Positions 1 to 11,561 of a stretch of DNA of 64,000 nt are shown piece by piece; positions within the stretch are counted from its first letter, which is position 1; each line of letters opens with the position of its first letter. The stretch lies in contig JAJFPB010000004.1 of the NCBI GenBank assembly GCA_020881915.1, forward strand, positions 2,356,001 through 2,420,000. Direction: 5' to 3'. The notes beneath the pieces were generated by a model. It was not told where the DNA came from and searched no databases. It saw nothing but the letters and a program-made list of their open reading frames with translations. Position numbers and translations under genes: made by a program. The DNA is from Paramyrothecium sp. XJ0827 (Eukaryota > Ascomycota > Sordariomycetes > Hypocreales > Stachybotryaceae).

Positions 1-2515
1 TACCCACTGGGTTAATTTCCTTACGAGCGGCCAAGGAAGTGAGAATGAAGCCAACGTGTCAATGCTGAACAGCCTGTTTGCGCTGAAGATCTTACGACGG
101 CTTGTCGTCTCGGGATACGAGCGACCACACGGAGACAAAACTGTCGAGCAATTCTGGACGCTGTCCCAAAACCAGTTTGGTCAGCTACTTGCATTCGTTG
201 GTCACGACTCAACTGTCTCCGCGCCATATCAAGATGTTGTTGGAAAACACCTTCTTCAATTCACCAAGCTTCACATCGATGTGGCTGATCAGCACCCTGC
301 TAGTTTTGCCTTCCTTCCGAACGCTTTGTCCTTGGTTCATGCCTATTGGGACTTGGTGGCCAGGTTTGCCGAAGTGTTTGATAGGTCTGGTGGTATCCGT
401 CAAGGAAATGGCGCCCCTGGAACGGCCAAGGCCAAGGTCGAGGGCCCGTTGTTGGAACGCCTCGCCTTGAAGGGTCTCCTTCTTCTGAGGTCCTGCGTCA
501 GGGTTGCATTCCATACTGTGCAAACATTCAAGTATCAATCCCCGGAGACCAAGGCTGAACAGGAGCAAGCAAAAAATCACATCAAGACTGAACTCTTCAA
601 GGACGACTTTGTCGTACAGATTGTCAACTCGATCATTACTCATCTCTTTGTGTTCAGGAAAGCCGACTTGGAGGCTTGGGAGGAAGACCCGGAGGAGTGG
701 GAGCAACAAGAGCAAAGCGAGGGCAACGCCTTTGAATGGGAGGTGCGGCCTTGCGCGGAGAAGCTCTTCCTCGACCTCCTCACCAAGTTCAAACAGCTCC
801 TGATACCCCCACTTTTGCAGTATTTCCAGACGGCACAGGATTCCCAAACCGACATTGCGACAAAAGAAGCAGTGTACACAGCCATGGGTCTTGCATCGGC
901 GCATGTGGTCGATGTCTTCGATTTCGATAGCGTCTTGACCTCAACCATAGTCAACGACGCGCAGCAGAAAGGAGGGCTTCACAAAGTTCTACGGCGCCGC
1001 ATAGCCATCCTTATTAGTCAATGGGCGCCCGTAAAGCTTGCGGATTCTAGCCGGCCAATCGTCTACGAGATCTACAGGCACTTCCTCAACCCAGCTGATG
1101 AGACCAATGATGTCGTAGTCAGAATCACAGCAGCCAGGCAACTTCGTTGGATTGCAGATGAGCTTGGCTTCAGCGTAGAGGCGTTCCTCCCTCACACCTC
1201 AGATGTGTTGAACCAGCTCATCGATCTTATTCGAAATGTGGAGGTTGACGAAACGAAATTGGCTATTCTAGAGTCAATTCGGATCATAGTCACACGAATG
1301 GAGGAGCAGGTCTCCCACTTCGGCGATCTGCTAATGTCCACCCTTCCACAAGTGTGGGAGAACTCGGGAACCGAGGAATACATGATCAAACAAGCCGTCA
1401 TTGCGATTTTTGCCGCTCTCGTCATGAGCATGGGCAGCAATTCGCAGCGCTATCAACATCTGATGGTTCCTCTCTTGTCCGAGGCAGCTCGACCCGGATC
1501 CGACTTGCACGTGCATCTCATAGATGAGTCTCTCGAACTGTGGAACGCTATACTCATGCAGAGCAACCCGCCTTTAGCTCCGGAGATGGTGAGCCTGGCA
1601 GAGTTGGCGCTTCCGCTCTTGGACTATCAGTCCGAGACAGCCGCTCAAGCCCTGGCAGCCATTGAGTCATATATACTGCTGGCGCCCGCGTCCATGTTGG
1701 AGGATGGGACCAGAAGAGCAACGATGGGTGCGCTGTCCACGACATTGGATTCAAGGAGTCGGGAGCAAGTTCGTCTCGGCACCGTTTGCATCGAGTATCT
1801 CATCCGGGCAGCGGTTGAGCTTGGTGGACCGAACGGTGTTTCCATCATCATACAAGATATGATTGAGACTGGTTTCATGAAGAAGATCCTGGAAAACATC
1901 CACGATGCCTGGGAAGCACACCAGACTACCGGGCCCAATCGCAAAAGTAGCAAGCTCAACACTGTCACCGAGGGAGACTACTTCGCCATCCTGGCTCGTC
2001 TGGCCCTCGCAGAGCCTACTGTATTCACCCAGATGCTCACCACATTTGGTAATTTGGACCAAGTCTGGAACTGGCTTTCGGCTGAGTGGTTTGAGCATCT
2101 GTCAAGCATGGATCATGCTGAGCGGCAAAAACTATATCTCCTGGGACTCACCCGGCTCCTCGAGCTACCATCGCCGATGCAGGATCTTGTACTTGGCAAA
2201 CTTCAAGACTACTTTACCATGTGGACAAGCGTGATTGCGGAGCTGCAGGGCGGCGTCGCAAACGGCTCGGATTCGTTGATCTGGGGCGAGCTGGAGGCAA
2301 CCGAATATGATACCCCCAAAGCCGTTGCCGAGCGCGCCATGACCTCGAAAGATCCGGTGCACTCGGTGCACGCGTTCGCCTTTGTGCAGGCCAGGTTGCA
2401 GGACATTGTTGGTCGCGTTGGCGGTGAGGCTGCCTTCCAGGAGCAGTGGGCTGTTAATGTGGACAAGGATGTGTTGGCAAGATATCAGGACATGGTCAGA
2501 GCCGTGCAGCAGTGA
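1..2515 (+). CDS. KAP120: Importin-11/Kap120-type karyopherin beta, 3' part
   Basis: Nuclear transport receptor of the importin-beta superfamily that carries cargo through nuclear pores in a Ran-dependent cycle. The frame is open from base 2 through to the stop at 2513-2515, so the gene begins upstream and the visible ATG at 62 is internal. About 838 residues are visible. They read as helical HEAT-like repeats rich in Leu/Ile/Val, and the opening segment around ALKILRRLVVSGYE matches the central part of the IPO11 family as I remember it. An acidic stretch near bases 660-740 (EEDPEEWEQQEQ) is typical of importin loops. No intron is needed in this part. It converges with ssr4, with 391 bp between the stop codons. 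The Kap120 assignment is from family memory; another large importin is the main alternative. Confidence 0.82.
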   Translation, partial: THWVNFLTSGQGSENEANVSMLNSLFALKILRRLVVSGYERPHGDKTVEQFWTLSQNQFGQLLAFVGHDSTVSAPYQDVVGKHLLQFTKLHIDVADQHPASFAFLPNALSLVHAYWDLVARFAEVFDRSGGIRQGNGAPGTAKAKVEGPLLERLALKGLLLLRSCVRVAFHTVQTFKYQSPETKAEQEQAKNHIKTELFKDDFVVQIVNSIITHLFVFRKADLEAWEEDPEEWEQQEQSEGNAFEWEVRPCAEKLFLDLLTKFKQLLIPPLLQYFQTAQDSQTDIATKEAVYTAMGLASAHVVDVFDFDSVLTSTIVNDAQQKGGLHKVLRRRIAILISQWAPVKLADSSRPIVYEIYRHFLNPADETNDVVVRITAARQLRWIADELGFSVEAFLPHTSDVLNQLIDLIRNVEVDETKLAILESIRIIVTRMEEQVSHFGDLLMSTLPQVWENSGTEEYMIKQAVIAIFAALVMSMGSNSQRYQHLMVPLLSEAARPGSDLHVHLIDESLELWNAILMQSNPPLAPEMVSLAELALPLLDYQSETAAQALAAIESYILLAPASMLEDGTRRATMGALSTTLDSRSREQVRLGTVCIEYLIRAAVELGGPNGVSIIIQDMIETGFMKKILENIHDAWEAHQTTGPNRKSSKLNTVTEGDYFAILARLALAEPTVFTQMLTTFGNLDQVWNWLSAEWFEHLSSMDHAERQKLYLLGLTRLLELPSPMQDLVLGKLQDYFTMWTSVIAELQGGVANGSDSLIWGELEATEYDTPKAVAERAMTSKDPVHSVHAFAFVQARLQDIVGRVGGEAAFQEQWAVNVDKDVLARYQDMVRAVQQ

Positions 2516-2906
2516 ACAGATTTGGGTCCTCAAGAATATACTTCACACTTAGAATAGAAACGTCACATGCCGCTTTTTGGACCCAATGAAGTAATTAAAT
2601 ACTCATCAAAGACTCATGTCCAGTCTAAACCAGGTCGAAACACGTGAAAATGTCAAGGTACGCCTACAAATCTGGGCCTCGCGCCATTCTCCAGATCCCG
2701 TGTCATTCGCAACACTTGCCCAAGTCCCGAACCGACACAAACGTATTCCTTCGTTTTTTTGTTGTTGTTTTTTTTAGTTCTTGCAAAATGGCGGATACTG
2801 CCGGTGTGGTCTAGCTCACAAGGCATTTCTCTGCGGTTGCCGTGTTCGCACTGCGTGCCGCATGTTGGTGGAGATGATCCCTCTCGATCCTTCAATGTAC
2901 AAGCTC
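2516..2906. other. Intergenic gap between convergent genes
   Basis: Shared 3' flank of the importin and ssr4 genes. It holds T-rich tracts (2753-2775) that could serve 3' end formation of either transcript. No coding signal was seen. Confidence 0.6.
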
Positions 2907-5182
2907 CTACATGTCCTGGCCATGGCCGTCACCAGGCGTTCCCGTATCCTCCACGCCGTGGAACGCATCTCCGAAGGCCGAGTCCTCCATGTCCATTTGC
3001 AGATCGAGGCCATCACCAAGCTCCCCCGCCGAGCCATCCAGCGCCGGGGCGTCGTACCCCGCGAGAGCGTCCCCGGCCGTGTCCAGGTCCCCGAGCGAGC
3101 TGAAATCGTTCTGGTCGAACGTAGCGGAACCACCGTCCGTAACGGCGGGGGTGGCAGCGGCCGATATTGGCTTCGCCACCGCTGCGGCTTTGTGTGTGTC
3201 ACGACTTTCCTCGCCCGTATTGCCTGGCGCGATGGGTGCAGAGCCGGTTTCTGAGCCTTCGCCATTCTTGGGAACGACAACCCAGTCGCCACTGTCTGTG
3301 CCTTGATCCGGTGCTGTGGTAGTGTGTTCGTTCGCTGCCGAGTCGGTACCTCCCATGGAGACATCCCCTGTGGGTTGCGGTGGGGCGGACTGTGCCGGTG
3401 CGGGTGCGGGTGACTGGATATTTGTCTGAGCAGGGGTCGCCACGTTCGACTGAGCTGCCGAGATGTTGGGCTGTGGCGTGGGGAAGTTGTTGACGGGCGT
3501 TGAAGTAGAAGAGAACCCTGTGTGCATTTGGTCCAGTAGTCCAGCTGCGGTACCTCCCATGTCAATATCCGACTCGCCAACCATGATGCCACTGTTCTGT
3601 GACCCAGCTTGCGAAACCTGCCGAGACATCTGTGTGCTGGGCGCGCGGGTTGGTGGTTCTGGGGCAGGGGCTTGGTAACCACCATCTTGAATGCGGTTCA
3701 CCATCAGCTTGCTTTCCACTTTCCGCCCACGTGCAGACTCGATCTCGCGGATCATTCTGTCTAGATAAGACATGCTTGTTGGTCCGTTGCCGACCTCGTC
3801 CTCTGATGAGTCTGTTCGACCTTCTAATCTCCAAGGCTCAGAGCCGGACTCCTCGACCAAGGTCCGCAGCTCCTTTTCCTTGGCACTGATCAATGACTGT
3901 TGTTCGAATCTTGCGAGAGCTTCGGCGTGCGCGGCTTTCATCTTCTCGATCTCGGCCTTGGTAGACTCAATATGCTCGCCAATTCGCTTTCTAAACTCCT
4001 CGGCCTTCCCAGGATCCAATCGTCCAACATAAGCATGTTCTTGGACGTTGTTGAAAGCATCACCGCCTTGCGCCACGAAGATGCCATCAGTCAGAGAGGC
4101 CAGCTCGCCCTTGAGACCGATGCCAAGGTCAGGGGGTGTAATCTGGTTGATCCTGTAGGGAGAAGAAAGAATTTCTTCCATCCACTCATGGTTCTGTTGA
4201 TAACGGCTGAGGGACATCTCTCGAGGAGTTAGGTGGTCAAACATATCACCTCTTGATGTGTCCTCTTCGTCATCAAACGCCGCGTCCAATGGTGGCATGC
4301 CAGGCATGGGCGCTGGCTGGCCTTGACTCGGTGCGTGGCGCGCTCGCTTGGCTGGGGGTCCTGGTGTAGCTTGCGTAGGGTAGGCCATCTGCTGAGGGAC
4401 GCCGCGCGGAGTCGCCTGGGGCCCCATCTGCTGACGAGTGAGCTCAGGCAGAGAGGGCCAGTTCACGCGGTCGGATAGCATGAATTCCTTGCGCCGGATT
4501 TGTCCGCCCCTCAACAGGAAGTGTCGTTGCTGCATGACGGCGTTGGTTTGCTCAGTGTATGGGATTGTATTGACGGGGACTCGGTCGGCTGGTTCCGAAG
4601 GGCCATAGTGAACAATGAAGAGGCTCACGTCTGGCTGAGGAGGATTGGGGTGGCCCGGAACAGGCACTAATCGGAAGCGTCGTCGAGCATGCAGCGCAAA
4701 CTGTTCGCCATGGACGTAGCCGGACTTCAAGTAGTAAATTTCGAGCATCTGAGGCGTTGAGAGTTAGTGTGTCTGTAAGCACCATAATGTGCGTGCGGGC
4801 AGCGCTGCTTCATACCAGTCCATTGCCGAGATCATGCTTGTACAGGTGCTCTTGGGGAGACCACACAAAACCATCGGTAGCAAAGGTAGTTCCCAGTCTT
4901 TGCAAAGGCTGCCATGTCAGGAGGACCGTGCCATCGGCAGGCTTATCAAGGTACGTCCAGAAGAAAGGCGCCCGGTCACGAGCGACTTGCGGAGCGTTCA
5001 TCAACCACTTGGCGATCTCGTTGACGTTCGGGTGAGGCATCGAAGGGTATCGAAAGGACGAGATGAGGTGCACATGATGCATCTGTGAAGAGATAAGTAA
5101 CAAGCTCTCTGTAGTAGCGTTCAGGGCTCCATGAACGCACCAAGTCCTGAGGGACGCTGTGACTGGGGTCTGGCTGCGCCAT
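2907..5182 (-). CDS. ssr4: SWI/SNF and RSC chromatin remodelling subunit Ssr4
   Basis: Fungal subunit shared by the SWI/SNF and RSC remodelling complexes, known from fission yeast; it acts in the nucleus. The N-terminal DUF1750 (Ssr4 N) domain is spread over three exons: 5182-5141, 5082-4816 and 4748-2907. The introns are 58 nt (donor GTGCGT) and 67 nt (donor GTATGA). The joined product is 716 residues. It starts MAQPDPSHSVPQDL, then continues through MHHVHLISSFRYP and the segment ending DGTVLLTWQPL. Later come the conserved-looking HYGPSEPADRVP, a coiled coil near residues 345-400, and a long low-complexity Pro/Gln/Ser/Thr tail ending in an acidic segment. Family members share the DUF1750 block and vary in the tail. 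Exon 1 rests on reading phase plus the family N-terminus and is the least certain part. Confidence 0.88.
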
Positions 5183-5963
5183 GTTGGTGGATTTGTAGGC
5201 GCAACGACGAACGTGCGTGTTCGAGCCGCCAGAGAAACTTCGGACAACGTCTTCCGCGAGGAGATCCTCCGAAGGCCGCAGTTATGGAATCGTTGCGAGG
5301 GGGGAGAGCGGTGCCCTGGGAGATCGCCGAGACAGGACGTCGCGCGATGGGTCAATTGAATGCGCCAAAGCCGCCGTGATAATTGATGGTTGGAGTTGTC
5401 AAGCAGTTGCGCGACGCGGTCCCCAATTTTGCTTCACCACGAGGCTGGGTGAGTCTCGACCCAATCACGAAGCGTCGCTGTGAGGAAATATGGGTCTTTC
5501 CAGACTGACGCAGGTACCTCTCTCGTAGCGATTCGTTCCTAACCCGTCTAGGTAGCTGTACCTCCTTGGTACAGAATACTTGTCATTAGCCCCTACATCT
5601 CCGCAGTCAAAAAGTACCATGACAAGACTGTGCGTATTTCCAGCGTCTTTGCCAGATTCCACATCTCGACCTCATTACTTAATATACCTACGGTAACCGC
5701 GCAAATACCTCTAGAAAAGAAGATACTTCACATGGGCAGTCAATTACACACTGCGTTCGTGTAGGTAATTCTTTTTGTTACTAGTCTTACTAGCTGGGGA
5801 ATAGACATTTCCAAGCATACTCGATCACCTTCCCGACGAGAATACTATAGCCATAATATTTTGACGCTCAACTCACACATCAGGTGCAACCGGATACTTC
5901 TCCCCGATCTCACCTCAACCCAACCCTTCCAGAGCTGTTCAACACGAACATGTTGTTCGTGGC
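5183..5963. other. Intergenic gap: ssr4 promoter and gnd 3' flank
   Basis: Promoter side of ssr4 followed by the downstream side of the 6-phosphogluconate dehydrogenase gene. It carries several copies of the GGTACCT/TAGGTA motif family (around 5513, 5550-5573, 5687 and 5762). No gene recognised. Confidence 0.55.
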
Positions 5964-8005
5964 TTAAGCCTGGTAGGTAGAGGCAGAGACGTTGCCGCCA
6001 CGGCCGGTCCAGTTGACGTGGATGTCGTTACCCTTGGGGTACTTCTCGCTGGCGAACTCGGGCTTGATGCGGAAGGTGTGAGCACCGAAGTAGTCACGCT
6101 GGGCCTGCAGCAGGTTGGCGGGCAGGTCCTTGGTTCGGTAGCCGTCGAACCACGACAGAGCGGTGGAGAAAGCAGGAGTAGGGATACCAATGGCGGCGGC
6201 CTTGGCAACAACCTCTCTCCAACCGGGCTGGGCCTCGTGGATGGCCTTGTTGAAGAAGTCGTCGAAGAGCAGGTTCTTCAGGTCAGGCTCCTTGCGGTAG
6301 GCCGAGGTGATGTCCTTGAGGAAGACGGATCGGATGATGCAGCCACCGCGCCACATGAGGGCGATCGAAGGCTTGTTCAGCTTCCAGCCAAACTCCTTGG
6401 CGGCCTAGTTTACACCTTGTCAGCAATGGACTAGAAATCGGCAAGTACGCCGACAGGGTTACGAGTTTTTCCTACCTCCTGCATGAGCATGAAGCCCTGG
6501 GCGTACGAAATGATCTTGGAGGCGTAGAGGGCCTGCTCAAGGTCCTTGATGAATTGCTCCTTGTCACCCTCGAACTTCTCAGTGCGGCTAACGAAGCGGA
6601 GCTTGGTAGAGGCCTCAGCACGCTCATCCTTGATGCCGGAAAGGCAGCGGGCCAAGACAGCCTCAGCGATCAGGGTAACGGGCATGCCGAGGTCCAGGGC
6701 GTTGACGGCAGTCCACTTGCCAGTGCCCTTCTGGCCAGCCTTGTCGAGGATCTTCTCGACGAGGGCAGTGCCATCGTCGTCGTTGAAGTAGAGAATGTCG
6801 CGGGTGATCTCAATCAGGAAGGAGTCCAGAACACCCTTGTTCCACTGGGAGAAGACATCGCCAATCTCCTTGCTGGACAGACCCAGGCCACGCTTCAGGA
6901 TGTCGTAGGCCTACAAGGTGTCAGTTCCGGGATCACCAGGCTGCGCAATGAAAGGCAAAGAGCCTCAGGATCACCAATCGGGGATCTGGTGGCAGAAGCT
7001 TACCTCGCAGATGAGCTGCATGTCACCGTACTCAATACCGTTGTGCACCATCTTGACGTAGTGGCCAGCACCCTCGTCACCGACCCACTCGCAGCAGGCC
7101 TCGCCATCGCTCTTAGCAGCAATGCTCTGGAAGATGTCCTTGATATGGGGCCAGGCCTCCTCGTTGCCACCGGGCATCATGGAAGGGCCATAGCGAGCAC
7201 CCTCCTCACCACCGGAAACACCGGCACCGACGAATCGGATACCCTTTCCGTTGAGGTACTGGGTGCGGCGGTTGGAGTCGGGGAAGTGAGAGTTGCCACC
7301 ATCGATGATGATGTCGCCCTTCTCAAGGAGGGGAAGGAGCAGCTCAATCCAGTCATCGACAGCCTTGCCAGCCTGGACAAGAAGCATGACACGGCGGGGG
7401 GACTTGAGCTTGCTGACGAACTCCTCAACGTTCTGAGCGCCAACAATGGACTTGCCCTTGGCCTCGTTCTCGAGGAATCGGTCAACCTTGGAAACGGTTC
7501 GGTTGAAAGCGCAGATGGTGAAACCGTGGTCGGCCATGTTCAGAATCAGGTTCTGTCCCCTTCACACAGCGTCAGCATTTGGGGGGCGAGCAACGGCACC
7601 AGGACGAGGGATTTGAACTTACATGACAGCGAGGCCGATGAGGCCCAGATCCGCGCTTGCCACACCGTCAGCATTTTCCGCAGGTCGAGCAGGAGAAGAG
7701 CTTGAAGTGAGGGAGGAGGAGGAGGGGGATGGATGGGCGCCGCCAAGCTTAATATTCGCGAGACGGGCGCTGTCTCGAGACCAGAACCATAAGCACTATA
7801 CCACGAAGAAAGCGAGGTCGCGCCATCATGGCCAAGACCGCAGCAAAGCTCAACACCAACGAATCCCGCGATGCCGGCGTTGAGATGCGCGAAATTGAGG
7901 TCATCGAGGGCAGCAGAGTTTGGAGCGGGGTGGTGGGGTAATTCCATGGAGAGCGAGGGGAGTAGGAGATGAGGGGTGAACTTGGACTTACACGGCGCCA
8001 GACAT
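5964..8005 (-). CDS. gnd1: 6-phosphogluconate dehydrogenase, decarboxylating
   Basis: Oxidises 6-phosphogluconate to ribulose 5-phosphate with NADP+ in the cytosolic pentose phosphate pathway. Five exons join in phase: 8005-7992, 7655-7623, 7559-7004, 6910-6476 and 6404-5964. The product is 492 residues, the usual length. It begins [19 protein letters not shown] with the Rossmann GxAxxG fingerprint. It contains the family signature around [14 protein letters not shown] and the catalytic Lys/His/Asn segment [16 protein letters not shown]. It ends in the Gly-rich tail [13 protein letters not shown]; no SKL-type peroxisome signal is present. The first coding exon is 14 nt and the second 33 nt, separated by a 336-nt intron that is long for this window. 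A 383-codon open frame on the opposite strand is a shadow of the biased codon use, itself a hint of high expression. Confidence 0.97.
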
Positions 8006-10535
8006 GGTGACGGATGATGTGTTTGGTTCAATCGCTCGGGTGTAGTTGGTCGTGGTGATGCGGTTGAAGGATAGGAAGAAGAGAACCTATCCAGAGGATG
8101 TGAGAGGGAGAAATGGATGATATGGAGGAAGGGTGGAGGAGTGAAGAAGGAGCGTCAGACAAGACAAACGGGGAGGAGGCAGTAATAGTATCAGGATGGA
8201 ATAAGCTAGAGCTAAGGTACCTTGCGATACGGTACCGTACCACGTAGAGCGCCGATGCTGTCACAGCTGGGGCACGTTTTGGTCTGAGGCAGGGGGATGC
8301 GGCCCGGTAATTGGGTCTGTCTGGCTGGAGGGGCAGCACAAGTCCGCGGTTGAGCGCCTTACGACGATGCGCCATGTAGCTCTAGGTACGGAGTAGGGCG
8401 CTGGTGTTGACGCGGCACTCGAAGTACCTCGTTTTAAACTTCGCACCCATTTTGCGGTGCGTACCTCAGGTAGGAGCTACCTACCTACCTTGATGTGCTG
8501 TACCTTGGGCAGTGCCGTGTTCTTGTTATTACATTTACTGTTGTTACTACGGCACCACTACTGGATATCTACATCTACATCATCTTACCTTAACCTGGTG
8601 CGCCGGAGGTAGCTGGCCTTGCAGCATCTCGTCCTACAGCAGTTGGGGCGCAGGGTGGTGGAGCACGGTCACAATCGCCGAGCAGGAACCCGGCATATAT
8701 GGCAAATATCCCTTCCTGAGGCTCACCCAGCAAAACATGCTCAGTCTGCGCACAGGATTGGGCTGTTCCGTGGCGCGTCTTGCAGAAAAGGATTGCAGTA
8801 TCGCCCGCCCGCCTCCCCTAGCTACATAATTACTCCGTCCGCGATGTAGCTGTTTCTCTTTTTTTTGGGGCGCCTCGAGTGGCCAAAAGTGGAGGATGAC
8901 GATATGCGGCACCCCTCGCCAGCATCACCCAGACACACGCTTACACGGCGGGGTAGTCTATGCCATCCCACCTCGTGGGGCTGCGATGTAAAGCATGCCC
9001 GGAGACAACGGAGAAGCAGACTCGCGCGGCGTCTGGTGCAATCAAACAATTGGCAGGGCCCGCGGGCTATGGTATATTGCGCAGATAACGGAACATCGCC
9101 CGCTGTCTCGGCTGCGGCTGACTGCGCTCGATTTAACTCAACGTCTCGCGGGCTGCGTCAACGCGCCGCCTGTAACAACCCGCGATTCAAGACCCGCTCC
9201 TGGTTGCCCAGCGGATTAGGACGACTCCGGCGGAGCACTCGGACACCACGGGCTGCAGGGTGGGGGTTGGTTTGGACAATTCATTAGCCCCCTTACAAGC
9301 TCGGTACCGTGCTCATTCATGGGACGGCTTCACTCTTGAGGTGGATTCAGCATTTGGCACTGGTTCTGAATCTGGTTTGGGAATATGCCGATGCCATCCC
9401 GTCTGCCCTGCTGTTAGTCATATCGTGTGTGTGTGCAGCCATGCACGATGAAAAATTGGGCTTCTGGTTCGCTTGATTTCTAAAGTGCCTCAACCACAAT
9501 TACAGGGTCGCGTCGCCGACCCAACATCAAGAAATTGCGGACCGCGCGAAAAATGTCGCAGTTCTATTTATCAGCCTAATATCGTCAGTTCTAGCCTTGG
9601 CTCAGCTTGCCGGCGGCTGTGCTTGGTCACAAAAAGTGATCGCTTCAGATCCCAACCGTTATCGGTATTCGGACTTATACCCGGCGAGCTGCAGCCTCCG
9701 TGCACCGGCGACGCCGCCGAATTTTCCACATGCGCGGCTTTAACTCCGATCTCGCCAGATTCTGGTTCATTCGTATGTCAATTGCAAGGCCAGCATCGCC
9801 TTTGCAGATTTGGAAAAGCATGGCCAGAAACTTCTGCTCATGTTACTGTCTAAAGGGGCACCTTCTCTTGCGCATCCTCAGCGATGGCACACCCCCACCA
9901 TAATGGTCTGAGGTCAACCTTGTGTCCCGGACTAGCGAGGTGTATTTGAGCCTGGGTGTTGCTTGTCAATATCCATGGGAAGTTGTCTGGGGACACGTTC
10001 AGTAAGTCCATGTTCATGAACCATTTGATAGTGCTGCCCCGAATCCGTGAGGGGTGTAAAATACCCAGGATGCCAGATGAACCCGTGCCATCCTAGCGGG
10101 GATTCCATCAAGACACAACTACTGGAGTCTTGCGTGAAAGAGCAAAGATTTTTTTCTTCCTATAGTGTTACTAGATTCTGTATCACCAGTCGAGCAGAGC
10201 GCAAAGAAAGCTGGATGCATAGGTCCGCTTCCTCGTGGCAGCCACAGGTATCTGGTATAGGGTAGGCTTGCCCAACAGGAGGAAAAGATCGAAGCCATTC
10301 TCACGTGATGCAACTTGAACTTCGAATGATACTCGCAATTCTAGACATTTCTGCGACAGCAAGTCGAGATCGGCTACATTAATCCACAACCACATACCTT
10401 TATTTGCGCACATACTAGACATCAATACTGGCGAGACGGGAACTCCGGTATTCAAACAGGAGGAAGAAAGACGCTGAGCTTTGTGAAGGCTCAGAGGTAC
10501 GTCCTACACACAGAAGACACACACGTTCTCTGTTT
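8006..10535. other. 2.5 kb intergenic gap between divergent genes
   Basis: Upstream regions of the 6-phosphogluconate dehydrogenase gene and the RRM gene. The part near 8006-8200 is purine-rich on the + strand, so it is pyrimidine-rich on the gnd sense strand, as in fungal promoters and leaders. Copies of the AAGGTACCTT motif lie at 8214-8223, with related TACCT tracts at 8460-8510. Nothing coding was recognised in the remainder. Short open frames here have no family resemblance. Confidence 0.55.
8214..8510. repeat. Cluster of AAGGTACCTT / ACCTACCTACCTT motifs
   Basis: A perfect palindrome AAGGTACCTT at 8214-8223 is followed by ACGGTACCGTACC nearby and by ACCTCAGGTAGGAGCTACCT and ACCTACCTACCTT-type runs at about 8462-8492. 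The same family of short motifs recurs in many other gaps of the window. Confidence 0.6.
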
Positions 10536-11561
10536 ATGATGGCATACCCTCCCCCTCCAGGCATCAACAACCTCCCACCGCGACCTCCTGCGTCCACCAA
10601 CAAGCCTGGCTTCAAGTCGTCATTCAGTTCCGGCCCCCGCCCTCCCGCGCAACCCTACACGAGTGCTGGCTCTCAGCATCCTACCACAACGTCGTACGCT
10701 CCCGCCACCCAGTATGGCCCGAGCTACGGTTCTTATGGCGGCGGCGCGCCCGGTGCTGTGAGCTCTGCGCCTGGGTATGGCTCATATTCACAGCCAGCCT
10801 CTAGCTATGGCCCTCAAAGCTACGGCGCGCAATCGTATGCTGCACCCCAGATCAAGAACCCCTTCCCGACACCGGGTGCGGGCGCTGCCGCCGGTGGCGG
10901 CGCAGGCGATTACGACCCGGATATGGCTGCCCAGATTGCGCAATGGCAGAGCGCCTACGTTAGCAGGGATGCCACGTCGACCCCGACGACCACAACCACG
11001 AAAGATGGAAAACCCGCGTTTGGCGCAGACTTGCCGAAGCCTGAAGCAGCCGTCACCACCGCCAATCCCGAGAAGAAGAAAACAGTTGTGAGAGAAGGCG
11101 GAGGAAAGAAGTGGACCGACGACTCGCTCCTAGAATGGGACCCTTCCCATCTTCGTCTTTTTGTTGGAAACCTCGCGGGCGAGACAACAGACGAGTCCTT
11201 GCTCAAAGCTTTCTCACGATGGAAGTCAGTGCAAAAAGCGCGGGTCATTCGCGACAAGAGAACCACCAAATCGAAAGGCTTCGGCTTCGTGAGCTTCAGC
11301 GACGCCGACGACTTCTTCCAAGCTGCCAAGGAGATGAACGGAAAGTACATCCAAAGCCACCCGGTTGTTATCCGAAAGGCCAACACGGAGATCAAGGCCA
11401 CCACCGTCAAGGAGAAGGACAGAGGCAGAAAGAACAACCATCACAACAAGAAGAAGGCTGATCAGGGCGGTTCATATGAGCCAAATCTGGGGCCCATGCC
11501 AGGCCAAGGTGTCACGAAACCAGGACAGAAGATGAAGAATGGATTGCGATTGCTGGGCTGA
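10536..11561 (+). CDS. RBM42-like RNA-binding protein with one RRM
   Basis: Predicted RNA-binding protein related to RBM42, which is linked to pre-mRNA splicing and stress-granule biology in animals; the fungal role is inferred. The single-exon frame gives 341 residues. Residues 1-110 are Pro/Gly/Ser/Tyr-rich and disordered (MMAYPPPPGINNLPPRPPAS at the start). The RRM lies near residues 205-285: RNP2 is LRLFVGNL, RNP1 is KGFGFVSF, and the linker KARVIRDKRTTKSK is the RBM42 hallmark. The tail is Lys/Arg-rich. Two ATGs are in tandem at 10536 and 10539; I chose the first. The leader just upstream contains a possible donor (GAGGTACGT near 10495), so a 5'UTR intron or an upstream exon cannot be excluded. 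Confidence 0.88.
   Translation: MMAYPPPPGINNLPPRPPASTNKPGFKSSFSSGPRPPAQPYTSAGSQHPTTTSYAPATQYGPSYGSYGGGAPGAVSSAPGYGSYSQPASSYGPQSYGAQSYAAPQIKNPFPTPGAGAAAGGGAGDYDPDMAAQIAQWQSAYVSRDATSTPTTTTTKDGKPAFGADLPKPEAAVTTANPEKKKTVVREGGGKKWTDDSLLEWDPSHLRLFVGNLAGETTDESLLKAFSRWKSVQKARVIRDKRTTKSKGFGFVSFSDADDFFQAAKEMNGKYIQSHPVVIRKANTEIKATTVKEKDRGRKNNHHNKKKADQGGSYEPNLGPMPGQGVTKPGQKMKNGLRLLG

Noticed and set aside
2816..3685. 289-codon minus-strand frame in the ssr4 3' half
   Set aside because: It is an alternative frame of the low-complexity Pro/Ser/Thr tail of ssr4, not a separate gene.
6554..7705. 383-codon open frame on the + strand across the 6-phosphogluconate dehydrogenase gene
   Set aside because: It is antisense to well-supported exons and introns. 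It arises from strong codon bias of the real gene and has no family resemblance.
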